A stretch of 64,000 nucleotides of DNA from Pigmentiphaga daeguensis. GTDB lineage: Bacteria; Pseudomonadota; Gammaproteobacteria; Burkholderiales; Burkholderiaceae_B. Within the stretch, counting starts at the first letter, position 1. The number at the start of each line of letters is the position of its first letter. A program made the position numbers and the translations under genes. The stretch covers positions 1 through 64,000 of the forward strand of contig NZ_BAAAEN010000026.1 in the NCBI RefSeq assembly GCF_039523035.1. Direction: 5' to 3'. The notes under the pieces are model-generated. The model was not told the origin of the DNA. It was given only the letters and a program-made list of their open reading frames with translations, and ran no database searches. Positions 33,596 through 41,798 of the stretch are shown one piece after another.

Positions 33596-34873
33596 TTGAT
33601 TACATCGCCGGATGAAGGCCGGACGCTGGCGCAGAAGCTGATCGCGCGCGCGTCGGGGCGCGCCAGCGTGCGCGTGGGCGAGATCGTGACCTGCAAGGTC
33701 GATCTCGCGATGTTCCATGATTCTTCGGGACCGAGGCGCCTCAAGCCCATGCTGGAAGAGCTGGGCGCGGGCATCTGGGACAAGTCGCGCGTGGTGCTGG
33801 TGATGGACCACTACGTGCCCGAGCGCGACGAGGATTCCCGCAGGATCGTCCGCATCGCGCGCGAATGGGCTCGCGAGCAGGATCTGCCCCACGTCTACGA
33901 CAGCCAGGGCATCTGCCACGTCGTGGTGCCGCAGGGCGGCCATATCCTGCCCGGCATGTTCTGCGTGGGCGGGGATTCGCATTCGCCGACGGGCGGCGCG
34001 TTCGGCGCCTACATGTTCGGCATAGGCTCGACCGAGATGCTGGGCGTGGTCGTGACGGGCGAGATCTGGCTGCGCGTGCCGGACACCCTGCGCATGCACT
34101 GGTCCGGCGCCCTGTCCGGGGGCGTCACCGCCAAGGACATGATGCTGCACATGCTGGGCCGCTTCGGCATGAACGGCGGCGCCTACCAGGCCGTGGAGTT
34201 CTGCGGGCCGGCGGTACGGGCGCTCGGCATGCAGGAACGCATGACGCTGTCGAACATGAGCGCCGAGCTGGGCGCCCAGGCCGGCCTGATCGCACCCGAC
34301 GAGATCACGGCCGAATGGCTGTCCGCCATCGGCGCCAGGGTGCCCGACCTGGGGGAATGGCATACGGACGAAGGGGCCGCCTGCACCCGCTACGACTTCG
34401 ATGCCAGCGCGCTGTCGCCCATGGTGGCCGCGCCGCACAGCCCCGCGAATTCGCGGCCGGTGGACGATTATCACGGCGTTCCGGTCCACGTCGCCTATGT
34501 CGGCGCCTGCACGGGTGCCAAGCTCGATGACCTGCGCGCCGCCGCATCGGTGCTCAAGGGACACCGCGTCGCGCCGGGCGTGCGGCTGATCGTCGCCCCG
34601 GCCAGCCTGCGCGACCAGGATGCCGCGCGCGACGAAGGCGTGCTGCAGGTCCTGATGGATGCCGGCGCGGAACTCTTTCCCACATCCTGCGGCGCCTGCT
34701 CGGGCTATGGCAGTCCCATGGGCGACGACGTCACGGTCATCTCGACCACCGCGCGCAACTTCAAGGGGCGCATGGGCTCGCCCACCGCCCAGGTGTACCT
34801 GGGGTCGCCCTATACCGTGGCCGCCTCGGCATTGCGCGGCGTCATCAGCGATCCCCGGGAGGTACTGGCATGA
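33596..34873 (+). CDS. Aconitase-type hydratase, large subunit (LeuC/DmdA-like)
   Basis: 425 residues with the 4Fe-4S aconitase fold. Cluster cysteines: ACTGAK (near 304) and SCGACSG (near 364 and 367), plus substrate-loop motifs GDSHSPTGGAFGAYMFGIGSTE. The family covers isopropylmalate isomerase, homoaconitase, maleate/citraconate hydratase and 2,3-dimethylmalate dehydratase. It starts at TTG with GGGTGA upstream; the opening TLAQKLIARASG is standard. It overlaps the small-subunit gene (ATGA). The neighbouring lyase suggests a maleate-type substrate rather than leucine synthesis. Confidence 0.88.
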   Translation: MITSPDEGRTLAQKLIARASGRASVRVGEIVTCKVDLAMFHDSSGPRRLKPMLEELGAGIWDKSRVVLVMDHYVPERDEDSRRIVRIAREWAREQDLPHVYDSQGICHVVVPQGGHILPGMFCVGGDSHSPTGGAFGAYMFGIGSTEMLGVVVTGEIWLRVPDTLRMHWSGALSGGVTAKDMMLHMLGRFGMNGGAYQAVEFCGPAVRALGMQERMTLSNMSAELGAQAGLIAPDEITAEWLSAIGARVPDLGEWHTDEGAACTRYDFDASALSPMVAAPHSPANSRPVDDYHGVPVHVAYVGACTGAKLDDLRAAASVLKGHRVAPGVRLIVAPASLRDQDAARDEGVLQVLMDAGAELFPTSCGACSGYGSPMGDDVTVISTTARNFKGRMGSPTAQVYLGSPYTVAASALRGVISDPREVLA

Positions 34874-35400
34874 GCGGGACCACGCACCGCGTCTGGAAGC
34901 TGGGGCCGGACATCGATACCGACCTGCTGGCGCCCGGCTACGTCATGAAGCACGGCATCGATGTCATCGCCACGCACTGCCTGGAGTCGGTCCGGCCCGA
35001 GTTCGCCGCCACGGTGCGGCCGGGCGACGTCGTGGCGGCGGGACCGGGTTTCGGCATCGGATCCTCGCGCGAACAAGCGGCGGCGGCGCTGGTACGCCTG
35101 GGCGTGGCGGCGGTGATCGCGCCGTCCTATGGCGGGCTGTTCTTCCGCAACGCCTTCAACGTCGGGCTGATGCTGCTGACCTGCCCGCAGGCGGAGTCGC
35201 TGGACGAGGCCGAGCGGATCGAGATCCGGTTTCGCGCGACGCCGCAAGTGGTGAAGCGGGACGGCAGGGTGCTCGAGTGCGAGGCCATTCCGGATTTCCT
35301 GGTAGACATGGCCCGCAGCGGCGGACTGCTGAACCAGCTGCGCAAGCGTCTGGCCGGGAATGGTCCCTCCACTTCTTCCACCGGACATCGACCGTCATGA
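34870..35400 (+). CDS. Aconitase-type hydratase, small subunit (LeuD/DmdB-like)
   Basis: 176 residues, the swivel domain. DIDTDLLAPGYVM and the active-site loop GFGIGSSREQAAAAL are clear. It pairs with the large subunit encoded just before (4-base overlap) to form the hydratase. A C-terminal tail of about 12 Ser/Thr-rich residues precedes the stop, which itself overlaps the next start (ATGA), so three genes are translated as a block. Confidence 0.88.
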   Translation: MSGTTHRVWKLGPDIDTDLLAPGYVMKHGIDVIATHCLESVRPEFAATVRPGDVVAAGPGFGIGSSREQAAAALVRLGVAAVIAPSYGGLFFRNAFNVGLMLLTCPQAESLDEAERIEIRFRATPQVVKRDGRVLECEAIPDFLVDMARSGGLLNQLRKRLAGNGPSTSSTGHRPS

Positions 35401-36017
35401 CCAACGCATCCTTTCCCGCCGACCCGGCGCGCACCGCGCTGCTGATCGTCGACCTGCAGAACGACTTCCTCGCGCCCGACGGCGCCTACGCGCGGGGCGG
35501 GGCCGTCAGCGCCGCCGCGGCCGCGCTGCCGCCGCGCGTGGCGGCAGCGGCGCGGGCCCTGAAAGCGGCCGGCGGCATGGTGGTTGCCAGCCAGTTCACG
35601 CTGTGGCCGGACGGCCGGGGCGAACCGATGATCGCCCCGCACCTGGCGGCGCTCCGGCCGTTCCTGCGCAAGGGCGATTTCGCGCCCGGCAGCCGTGGGC
35701 AAGCCAATGTGGCCGAGCTGGACGGCCTGGTCGACGTGTCGGTCTGCAAGGTGGCGTACTCCGCCTTCTTCAACACGCAGCTGGACTGGGTGCTGCGCCA
35801 TGCCGGCATCGATACGGTCGCGGTGTGCGGCATCGTGACCAACGGCGGCGTGGCCAGCACGGTCCGCGACGCCCACATGCGCGAATACCATGTCGCCGTG
35901 CTGGCGGACGGCTGCGCCGCCTTCCGCGAGGAAGTGCATGCCACGGCGCTGGCCGACATGGCGGGCATCGCCGACGTAACCGACTGCCGCAGCTTCGAGC
36001 GCGGCCTGGCCGCCTGA
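35397..36017 (+). CDS. Isochorismatase-fold hydrolase without the catalytic cysteine
   Basis: 206 residues. Asp19 (LLIVDLQNDF) and the Lys region (VCKVAYSAF, near 117) of the family are present, but the usual G-x-x-T-x-x-C-V reads GIVTNGGV, with Gly151 in the nucleophile position. True isochorismatases (EntB, PhzD) also have Gly there and cleave an enol ether without a cysteine, whereas amidases of the family need Cys. An amidase role such as maleamate hydrolysis is therefore doubtful. Translationally coupled to the hydratase genes. Confidence 0.8.
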   Translation: MTNASFPADPARTALLIVDLQNDFLAPDGAYARGGAVSAAAAALPPRVAAAARALKAAGGMVVASQFTLWPDGRGEPMIAPHLAALRPFLRKGDFAPGSRGQANVAELDGLVDVSVCKVAYSAFFNTQLDWVLRHAGIDTVAVCGIVTNGGVASTVRDAHMREYHVAVLADGCAAFREEVHATALADMAGIADVTDCRSFERGLAA

Positions 36018-36030
36018 AGGAGAGCCCGCC

Positions 36031-36894
36031 ATGTCCCATGATTTGCGCGGCCGCCTGGCCCGTCCCGGCATCGTGCTCGCCCCGGGCGTCTACGATGCCT
36101 TCAGCGCCCTGATCGCCGAGCAGGCCGGCTTCGAGGCCCTGTACCTGTCGGGCGCATCCATCGCCTATACCCGCCTGGGGCGTTCGGACGTCGGCCTGAC
36201 CACCTACACCGAAGTCGCCGATACCCTGGCGCGCATCACCGAGCGGGTGTCGCTGCCCGTGATCGTCGACGCCGATACCGGGTTCGGCAACGCGCTGAAC
36301 GCGATGCGCACGGTGCGCGGACTGGAGCGCGCAGGCGCCGCGATGATACAGCTCGAGGACCAGACCTTTCCCAAGCGCTGTGGCCACTTGGACGGCAAGT
36401 CCGTGGTGCCGGTCGCCGAGATGGCCGGCAAGCTCAAGGCCGCGCTGGATGCGCGGGACTCCTCGTCCACCCTGATCCTGGCGCGTACCGATGCGGTCGC
36501 CGTCGAAGGACTGGAGGCGGCCCTGGACCGGGTCGAACGATACCTGGAGACCGGCGTGGACGCGCTGTTCATCGAGGCCCTGAGGACTCCGGAGCAGATG
36601 GACACGGCCTGCCGCCGCTTCAAAGGCCGGGTGCCGCTGCTGGCCAACATGGTGGAGGGCGGCAAGACCCCTATCCAGAGCGCGGCGGAACTCGAGCGGC
36701 ACGGCTTCGGCATCGCGATCTTCCCGGGCGGCACCGCGCGCGCGGTCGCCCACGTGCTGCAGGGCTACTACGGCAGCCTGCGCGAGCACGGCACGACGGC
36801 TCCCTGGCGCGACCGCATGTTGGATTTCGACGAGCTGAACGCGCTGATCGGCACGCCGGAATTGATGCGGCTGGGAAGCTCGTATTCCGCCTGA
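36031..36894 (+). CDS. Isocitrate lyase/PEP mutase-family lyase (dimethylmalate/methylisocitrate lyase-like)
   Basis: 287 residues, TIM barrel. Diagnostic motifs: VYDAFSALIAEQAGFEALYLSGASIA, DADTGFGNALN (Mg ligands), and KRCGHLDGK with Cys near 117, the proton donor of C-C bond-cleaving members. Relatives split 2-methylisocitrate, 2,3-dimethylmalate or oxaloacetate. Next to a malate-forming hydratase, cleavage of an alkylmalate to pyruvate (or glyoxylate) plus a short acid is the best guess. Strong ribosome site AAGGAGA; last gene of the operon. Confidence 0.87.
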   Translation: MSHDLRGRLARPGIVLAPGVYDAFSALIAEQAGFEALYLSGASIAYTRLGRSDVGLTTYTEVADTLARITERVSLPVIVDADTGFGNALNAMRTVRGLERAGAAMIQLEDQTFPKRCGHLDGKSVVPVAEMAGKLKAALDARDSSSTLILARTDAVAVEGLEAALDRVERYLETGVDALFIEALRTPEQMDTACRRFKGRVPLLANMVEGGKTPIQSAAELERHGFGIAIFPGGTARAVAHVLQGYYGSLREHGTTAPWRDRMLDFDELNALIGTPELMRLGSSYSA

Positions 36895-37008
36895 GCTCGA
36901 CAAGGTGCCCTGCCATGTGGGTACGTTCCTTGCTGATCCACGGCGCTTCCGCAGTTTCGTCACCGGGCGTGGGCGTGGAAGCCGCCGACGTCCATGAAGG
37001 AGATCAAC

Positions 37009-37515
37009 ATGGCACAGATCGACAGCACTTCCGCGCCCCAGCAGGGCGGCGCCGGCATCGTGGGCAAGGGCAGCGCCACGGCCGACGGGCCGGGTCCGCA
37101 CATCATGGCCGCCTCGACCCTGGACGGCAACAAGGTCTACAGCGCCGATGACGTGCACGTCGGATCGATCAAGGACATCATGCTGGACGTGTCGACCGGC
37201 CGTATCGCCTACGCGGTGCTGTCGAGCGGCGGCTTCCTGGGCATGGGCGACAAGCTCCTGGCCATCCCGTGGAACGCGCTGACGCTGGATACCGACCGCA
37301 AGGTGTTCATCCTGGGCGTGTCGGCCGACGTGGTGAAGCAGGCCGAAGGCTTCGACAAGGACCGCTGGCCAAGCTTCGCCGACGCGGGCTGGGCCACCGA
37401 GCTGCACGGCCGCTACGGGACCGAACCCTATTGGCACCAGCGCCAGGGAGAACGCGTCACCCTCGACCAGCCGGTGGTCAACGCCCCGCGCACGGGCTTC
37501 TCGGAAGGCCTGTAG
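37009..37515 (+). CDS. PRC-barrel domain protein
   Basis: 168 residues with one PRC barrel (residues ~35-110: AASTLDGNKVYSADDVHVGSIKDIMLDVSTGRIAYAVLSSGGFLGMGDKLLAIPW). PRC barrels occur in photosynthetic reaction centres and in stress or RNA-maturation proteins; stand-alone versions like this are often sporulation- or stress-related with unknown partner. ATG 37009 chosen over 36994 because AAGGAG lies 6 bases ahead. Probably its own transcription unit. Confidence 0.83.
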   Translation: MAQIDSTSAPQQGGAGIVGKGSATADGPGPHIMAASTLDGNKVYSADDVHVGSIKDIMLDVSTGRIAYAVLSSGGFLGMGDKLLAIPWNALTLDTDRKVFILGVSADVVKQAEGFDKDRWPSFADAGWATELHGRYGTEPYWHQRQGERVTLDQPVVNAPRTGFSEGL

Positions 37516-37534
37516 GCGGGGCGGACAGCGGCGG

Positions 37535-39145
37535 CTATGCGCCCAGCGCGCAGAGCTTCTCGCGCAGCGGACCACCGGTGCGCTTGAAGTGGCGCAGCGT
37601 GGCGGACGGATTCCAGTCGTCGCCGTCGATGCTGTAGCTCTCGTCGAAGGGCCTGGGATTGGTCGTCTGGCCGTATATCGGTGTCGTGTACGGAGCGATG
37701 ACCGTCAGGTGCATGGTGCCGTCGGGGCTGAAGGCCAGGCCCTCGGCTTCGGTGCGGTTGGGCTCGTCGTAGTGCATCAGCTCGATGACGGCGCCGCTGA
37801 CGGGATCGACCTTGTAGATGCGCTTGCGCTTGAGGTCGGTGCCGGCTACGCCGTCCTTGGTGTCGCTGGAGGCGTACAGCATGCCGTGATAGACCTTGGC
37901 GCCCTGCACCCGCTTGCCGTTGAATGAAGTCTGCAGGGGCACCGAGCGGACCAGCTTGAAGGTCGCCAGGTCGAAGACGTTCAGCTTGTCGGCCGCCGAG
38001 GTGCTCCAGGTCACCGTGTAGAGCTGCTTGCGGGGGCCGTCCACGGCCACCCAGGGCACGCCGTCGGCGTGCTCGGCAAGCGGCAGCGCATGCTTCTCGC
38101 CGGTGTATTGCAGGGTCTTGGCGTCGAACACGGCGATGTAGGACTGCTGCGACGAGTCGTCCTCGTCTTCGATGGGGGCATAGAGCTTGCCGTCCAGGAT
38201 GTCGATGTCGCCGATGTGGCCCATGTGCGGTCCGTCGGCGCTGGCGCCGTATTCGGACTGGATGTCGGCGGGCAGCGCCAGCGGACGGTTCAGGGTGGGC
38301 TGATAGACGGCGCTGGTGCGCTGCAGGCCGTAGCGCCACGAGAAGACCGGCGTGTCGCCGTCGAAGGCCATGCCCTGGCTCTTGAGCGTGGCCGGGATGC
38401 GCGCGGCCTGCTCGTCGGTCAGGTACGAGAAGCCCGTCAGCGCCCGGGCATCCATGGCCAGCTCGGCCAGCACGCGGTCCAGGTAGTTCTGCAATACCTT
38501 CATGTCGTTCACGAACGAGGTGCGCGTGGCCAGCGATTCGGTCCAGGTCTCCTGGTCCAGCGCTGCGTTGGCCGCACGCAGGGCATCGGTGATCGACACG
38601 CTGCGGCCCACGAGCCGGGTTTCCAGCGCGAGCAGTTCCTGTTCGCTCAGCGCCGCCAGCTTGACCCCGGAGGCCGGCTGCGCGATCGGGGCGAGGGTGA
38701 TGCCGTTCGAGGAATCCTGGTCGCTGTCCAGGGCCAGCAGCAGGCTCAGCAGCCTGCCCAGTTCGGGCGAGCTCTGGCAGTCGCGGCTGGACAGCAGATC
38801 GAACACGGTGATGGTATGCCGGGGCGATAGCGACGCCAGTTCCACCCCGCCGGCCTCGAGGGTCAGGGTGGCGCCGCCGGCTACCGAGAAGGCGCCGTTG
38901 GCGACGGCGATCTCCTTGCCGTCCGCCTTGACGGTCAGGCCGGCAAGACCGGGCCAGCCGGCCAGGGTGACGTCCATGGAGGCGGCGGGCGGGGTGGCGG
39001 GAGGCGTGGTCGGGGGTGTCGTTCCCGGGGACCCGTCTCCATCGCCGCCACAGGCGGCCAGCGACAGGACGAGCGAGGCGAGCAGGGATGCGGCGACAGG
39101 GCGGGAGGTTGCCTGCCGGTCGAAGCAGCGTGTCTTCATGGGCAT
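37535..39145 (-). CDS. Lipoprotein with C-terminal beta-propeller-like region
   Basis: 536 residues. Lipobox LSLAAC, then a Thr/Pro-rich spacer (TTPPTTPPATPP), an N-terminal beta domain with DQDSS-type Asp cluster, and from about residue 290 repeated strands such as GDIDILDGKLYAPIED, FDLATFKLVRSV, YHGMLYASSDTKDG, YKVDPVSGAVIEL, LAFSPDGTMHLTV, which look like propeller blades (SMP-30/quinoprotein style). Probably outer-membrane anchored; function unknown. ATG at 39139 is an alternative start. Confidence 0.68.
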   Translation of the reverse strand: MPMKTRCFDRQATSRPVAASLLASLVLSLAACGGDGDGSPGTTPPTTPPATPPAASMDVTLAGWPGLAGLTVKADGKEIAVANGAFSVAGGATLTLEAGGVELASLSPRHTITVFDLLSSRDCQSSPELGRLLSLLLALDSDQDSSNGITLAPIAQPASGVKLAALSEQELLALETRLVGRSVSITDALRAANAALDQETWTESLATRTSFVNDMKVLQNYLDRVLAELAMDARALTGFSYLTDEQAARIPATLKSQGMAFDGDTPVFSWRYGLQRTSAVYQPTLNRPLALPADIQSEYGASADGPHMGHIGDIDILDGKLYAPIEDEDDSSQQSYIAVFDAKTLQYTGEKHALPLAEHADGVPWVAVDGPRKQLYTVTWSTSAADKLNVFDLATFKLVRSVPLQTSFNGKRVQGAKVYHGMLYASSDTKDGVAGTDLKRKRIYKVDPVSGAVIELMHYDEPNRTEAEGLAFSPDGTMHLTVIAPYTTPIYGQTTNPRPFDESYSIDGDDWNPSATLRHFKRTGGPLREKLCALGA

Positions 39146-39302
39146 GTCAGGTTGGGTGGCGTGCTGCGAAGGCGGGCCGAATGGCGGCGCCGGACAGCCG
39201 GCGCCATCCGCGGCGCCATGCGTCGCGGGTAGTGCCGGCGACGCGCATTGTTGGCCGCCTGTGTGACGGCTTCATGGCACCGGGGCGGTATCCCCCGGAT
39301 GG

Positions 39303-39318
39303 CGTGAACAGGTCCTAG
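39303..39318. repeat. CGTGAACAGGYCCTAG element, copy 2
   Basis: CGTGAACAGGTCCTAG, one base different from the copy at 17261-17276. Here too the CTA is the minus-strand stop codon of the adjacent gene. The flanking sequences are unrelated. Confidence 0.45.
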
Positions 39319-40367
39319 CGGGCGTCGGGGACGCCGGCGAAGGTGGCGTCCAGCTGTTGCCGCCAGCGCTGTTTGTCCGTCTCGGGCGCGAAGCTCGCGT
39401 CAAGGCTGTTGCGGGCCAGCCGGTATGCTTCGCGCGCGCCCAGTTCGGGCAAGGCCTCGAAGCAGGCCAGGTAGTTCCGGTTCACGTAGCCGCCGAAATA
39501 GGCGGGGTCGTCCGAGTTCACCGTCACGCACAGCCCGGCCTCCAGCAACCGCGCCAGCGTGTGCCGTTCCATGCTGGGATAGACCTTCAGCATGACGTTG
39601 GACAGCGGACAGACGGTCAGCGGAATCCGGTGCTCGGCCAGATGGGCCACCAGTCGCGGATCGTCCAGGCAGCGCACGCCGTGATCGATGCGTTCGGCCT
39701 TCAGGTCGTGCAGGGCGCTCCAGATGTAGGATGCCGGGCCCTCCTCGCCGGCGTGGGCGACCGCATGCCATCCCAGTTCGCGGCAACGCCGGAACACTTC
39801 GGTGAATTTCCCGGGCGGGTTGCCGACCTCGCCGCTGTCCAGTCCCACGCCCAGAATGCGGTCCCGGTACGGCAGCGCCGCCGCCAGGGTCTCGAAGGCC
39901 GACTCCTGGGGCAGGTGGCGCAGGAAGCACATGATCAGCTCGCTGCCTACGCCCAGCGTGTCGCGGGCGTCGCGCCGCGCGCGCTCCAGCCCCGCGATGA
40001 CGGTGCCGAACTCCACGCCGCGCACCGTATGCGTCTGTGGATCGAAGAAGATCTCGGCATGCACGACGTTGTCCGCGGCGGCGCGCCGGAAGTAGGCCAT
40101 GCCCATGTCGTAGAAATCTTCCTCGCGTTGCAGCACGGCGGCGCCGGCGTAGTAGAGATCGAGGAAGCTTTGCAGGTCCTGGAACGCATAGGCCCGGCGC
40201 AGGCTGTCGATGTCGGGATAGGGCAGCTCGAGGCCGTTGCGCCGCGCCAGCGCGAAGATCAGTTCGGGCTCGAGGGTGCCTTCGATGTGCACGTGCAGCT
40301 CGGCCTTGGGCATGGCCTGCAGCAGCGTCGCGAGATGGGGCTGGGCTGCGGTCCGGGACGGAGTCAT
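39315..40367 (-). CDS. Adenine deaminase (adenosine deaminase superfamily)
   Basis: 350 residues, amidohydrolase barrel. Metal and catalytic motifs: PKAELHVHIEG, HAGEEGPASYIW, RIDHGVR, LTVCPLSNVMLKV and NSDDPAYFGGY. HAGEEGP and DDPAYFGGY distinguish adenine deaminases (adenine to hypoxanthine) from adenosine deaminases. Purine salvage, cytosol. ATG 40367 is the first in-frame start with the family N-terminus. It follows the MazG-like gene by 11 bases, so they probably share a transcript in nucleotide housekeeping. Confidence 0.88.
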   Translation of the reverse strand: MTPSRTAAQPHLATLLQAMPKAELHVHIEGTLEPELIFALARRNGLELPYPDIDSLRRAYAFQDLQSFLDLYYAGAAVLQREEDFYDMGMAYFRRAAADNVVHAEIFFDPQTHTVRGVEFGTVIAGLERARRDARDTLGVGSELIMCFLRHLPQESAFETLAAALPYRDRILGVGLDSGEVGNPPGKFTEVFRRCRELGWHAVAHAGEEGPASYIWSALHDLKAERIDHGVRCLDDPRLVAHLAEHRIPLTVCPLSNVMLKVYPSMERHTLARLLEAGLCVTVNSDDPAYFGGYVNRNYLACFEALPELGAREAYRLARNSLDASFAPETDKQRWRQQLDATFAGVPDAR

Positions 40368-40378
40368 GGCGGTCGCCT

Positions 40379-40735
40379 TCAGGTCTCGTCGCTTTCGTTG
40401 TACTTGCGGGCGCTGCCATAGAACGCCCGGGGAGGATACTTGATCGCATTCTTCACCATCTTGCGCTCCACCGCCTGGCCGATGTCGATATCCAGCTTGT
40501 CCGCCAGCGCGATCAGATAGAGCTGCACGTCGGCGATCTCGTCGGCCGCCTCGGACAGCTTGATGGGATTGAGTTCCTTCGATTCTTCCTCGGTCATCCA
40601 TTGGAAGATGGAGACGAGCTCGCCCGCTTCGCCGCTCAGCGCCATGGCGAGATTCTTGGGGGAGTGGAACTGGTCCCAGTTGCGTTCTTCGGTGAAGCGC
40701 CGGACGGCGCGCCTGATCTTGTCGAAGTCGGACAC
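40379..40735 (-). CDS. MazG-like nucleotide pyrophosphohydrolase
   Basis: 118 residues (GTG start with GAGGT upstream). The all-alpha NTP pyrophosphatase motif is complete: KNLAMALSGEAGELVSIFQW with EAGE, then EAADEIADVQLYLI with ExxD. This is the single-domain RS21-C6/dCTP pyrophosphatase class that removes non-canonical nucleotides from the pool. Located just upstream of adenine deaminase on the same strand. Confidence 0.85.
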   Translation of the reverse strand: MSDFDKIRRAVRRFTEERNWDQFHSPKNLAMALSGEAGELVSIFQWMTEEESKELNPIKLSEAADEIADVQLYLIALADKLDIDIGQAVERKMVKNAIKYPPRAFYGSARKYNESDET

Positions 40736-40856
40736 GTTGATACCTCGGGGGGCGGGACGCTTATATTCTAGCCCTCGCCGCCGGCCGGTCCGCCAGGCGC
40801 CAAAACCGCAAAATCCGCAATACGTCCCCCCGTACAGTCGGTACCCGGAGGTACTC

Positions 40857-41723
40857 ATGAAATCGCAGACACGCAGCCACTACGAACGGCGCCTGGAACC
40901 TGTCCTGGCCTGGCTGGCCGCGCATCCGGACCACGATGCCGACCTGTATCACCTGGCCGGGCTGGCCTGCCTGTCGCCGTATCACTTCCACCGGGTCTAT
41001 CGCGCCATGCTGGGCGAGACCGTGGCGGCCACGGTGCAGCGGGTCAGGCTGTTGCGGGCATCGGCGGAGCTGCACCGGGGTGGCCGTACGCTGGACCAGG
41101 TCGCGCGGCGGGCGGGCTACGGCTCGACCGCCGCGTTCAGCCGGGCGTTCCGCACGGCGTTCGGCATGCCGCCCGGGCGATATCGCGAGGACCGTTCTTC
41201 CGACGTCATCTATCGCAGCAAGGAGCTCACCATGTATCCCGTGCAGATCGCAAGCTTTCCCGGCGCCTCCCTGGCGGCCCTTTCGCATACCGGCGACTAT
41301 CTTCGGATAGGCGCGACCTTCGACCGGCTGTTCATGCTGGCGGGCAGCCGCAACCTGTTGCGTGGCGAACCGCGCAGCTTCGGCATCTACTACGACGACC
41401 CCGAGCAGGTGGCCACGCAGGACCTGCGCAGCGAAGCGGGCCTGGAGGCGCCGCCCGGCGTGGCGCTGGACGCGCCCCTGCACCGCGTGGAGCTGCCCGC
41501 CGGCCGCTGCGCGGTACTGGAGCACACCGGGCCGTACAGCGAGCTGGAGTCGGCCTATGCCTGGCTGTTCGGCGGCTGGCTGCCGGCCAGCGGCGAGCAG
41601 CCGGCCGACTTCCCGGTGTTCGAGGAATACGTGAACGACCCGAAGACCACCCCGCCGTCCGACCTGAAGACCCGCATCTACCTGCTTCTGGCCAACGTGA
41701 AGCAAGAAGCGGATGCCGTTTGA
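40857..41723 (+). CDS. AraC-family regulator with GyrI-like effector domain
   Basis: 288 residues. Two AraC helix-turn-helices come first (ADLYHLAGLACLSPYHFHRVYRAMLGETVAATVQRVRLLRA and LDQVARRAGYGSTAAFSRAFRTAFGMPPGRYR, residues ~25-115), then a GyrI/SOUL-like ligand domain (PVQIASFPGASLAALSHTGDY ... YAWLFGGWLPASGEQPADFPVFEEYVND). This order is that of Rob/SoxS-type multidrug regulators. Start has GGAGGT 5 bases upstream. Divergent from the MazG-like gene; targets unknown. Confidence 0.88.
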   Translation: MKSQTRSHYERRLEPVLAWLAAHPDHDADLYHLAGLACLSPYHFHRVYRAMLGETVAATVQRVRLLRASAELHRGGRTLDQVARRAGYGSTAAFSRAFRTAFGMPPGRYREDRSSDVIYRSKELTMYPVQIASFPGASLAALSHTGDYLRIGATFDRLFMLAGSRNLLRGEPRSFGIYYDDPEQVATQDLRSEAGLEAPPGVALDAPLHRVELPAGRCAVLEHTGPYSELESAYAWLFGGWLPASGEQPADFPVFEEYVNDPKTTPPSDLKTRIYLLLANVKQEADAV

Positions 41724-41798
41724 CCCAGGCACAGCGGACCGCGTAGCGGCTGGGGGCTCACCATGCTGGGCGCGTGTAAGCGCGTAGGGGGGCGGGTA

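Noticed and set aside
33596..35400. Leucine-synthesis isopropylmalate isomerase (leuCD)
   Set aside because: The subunit layout fits, but no leuA/leuB is near. The genes are coupled to an isochorismatase-fold protein and an ICL-type lyase under a GntR operator, so a catabolic hydratase is more likely.
27956..36894. Standard aerobic nicotinate (nic) pathway
   Set aside because: The amidase candidate lacks the catalytic Cys, there is no 2,5-dihydroxypyridine dioxygenase or deformylase, and the aconitase-type hydratase and lyase have no place in that route.
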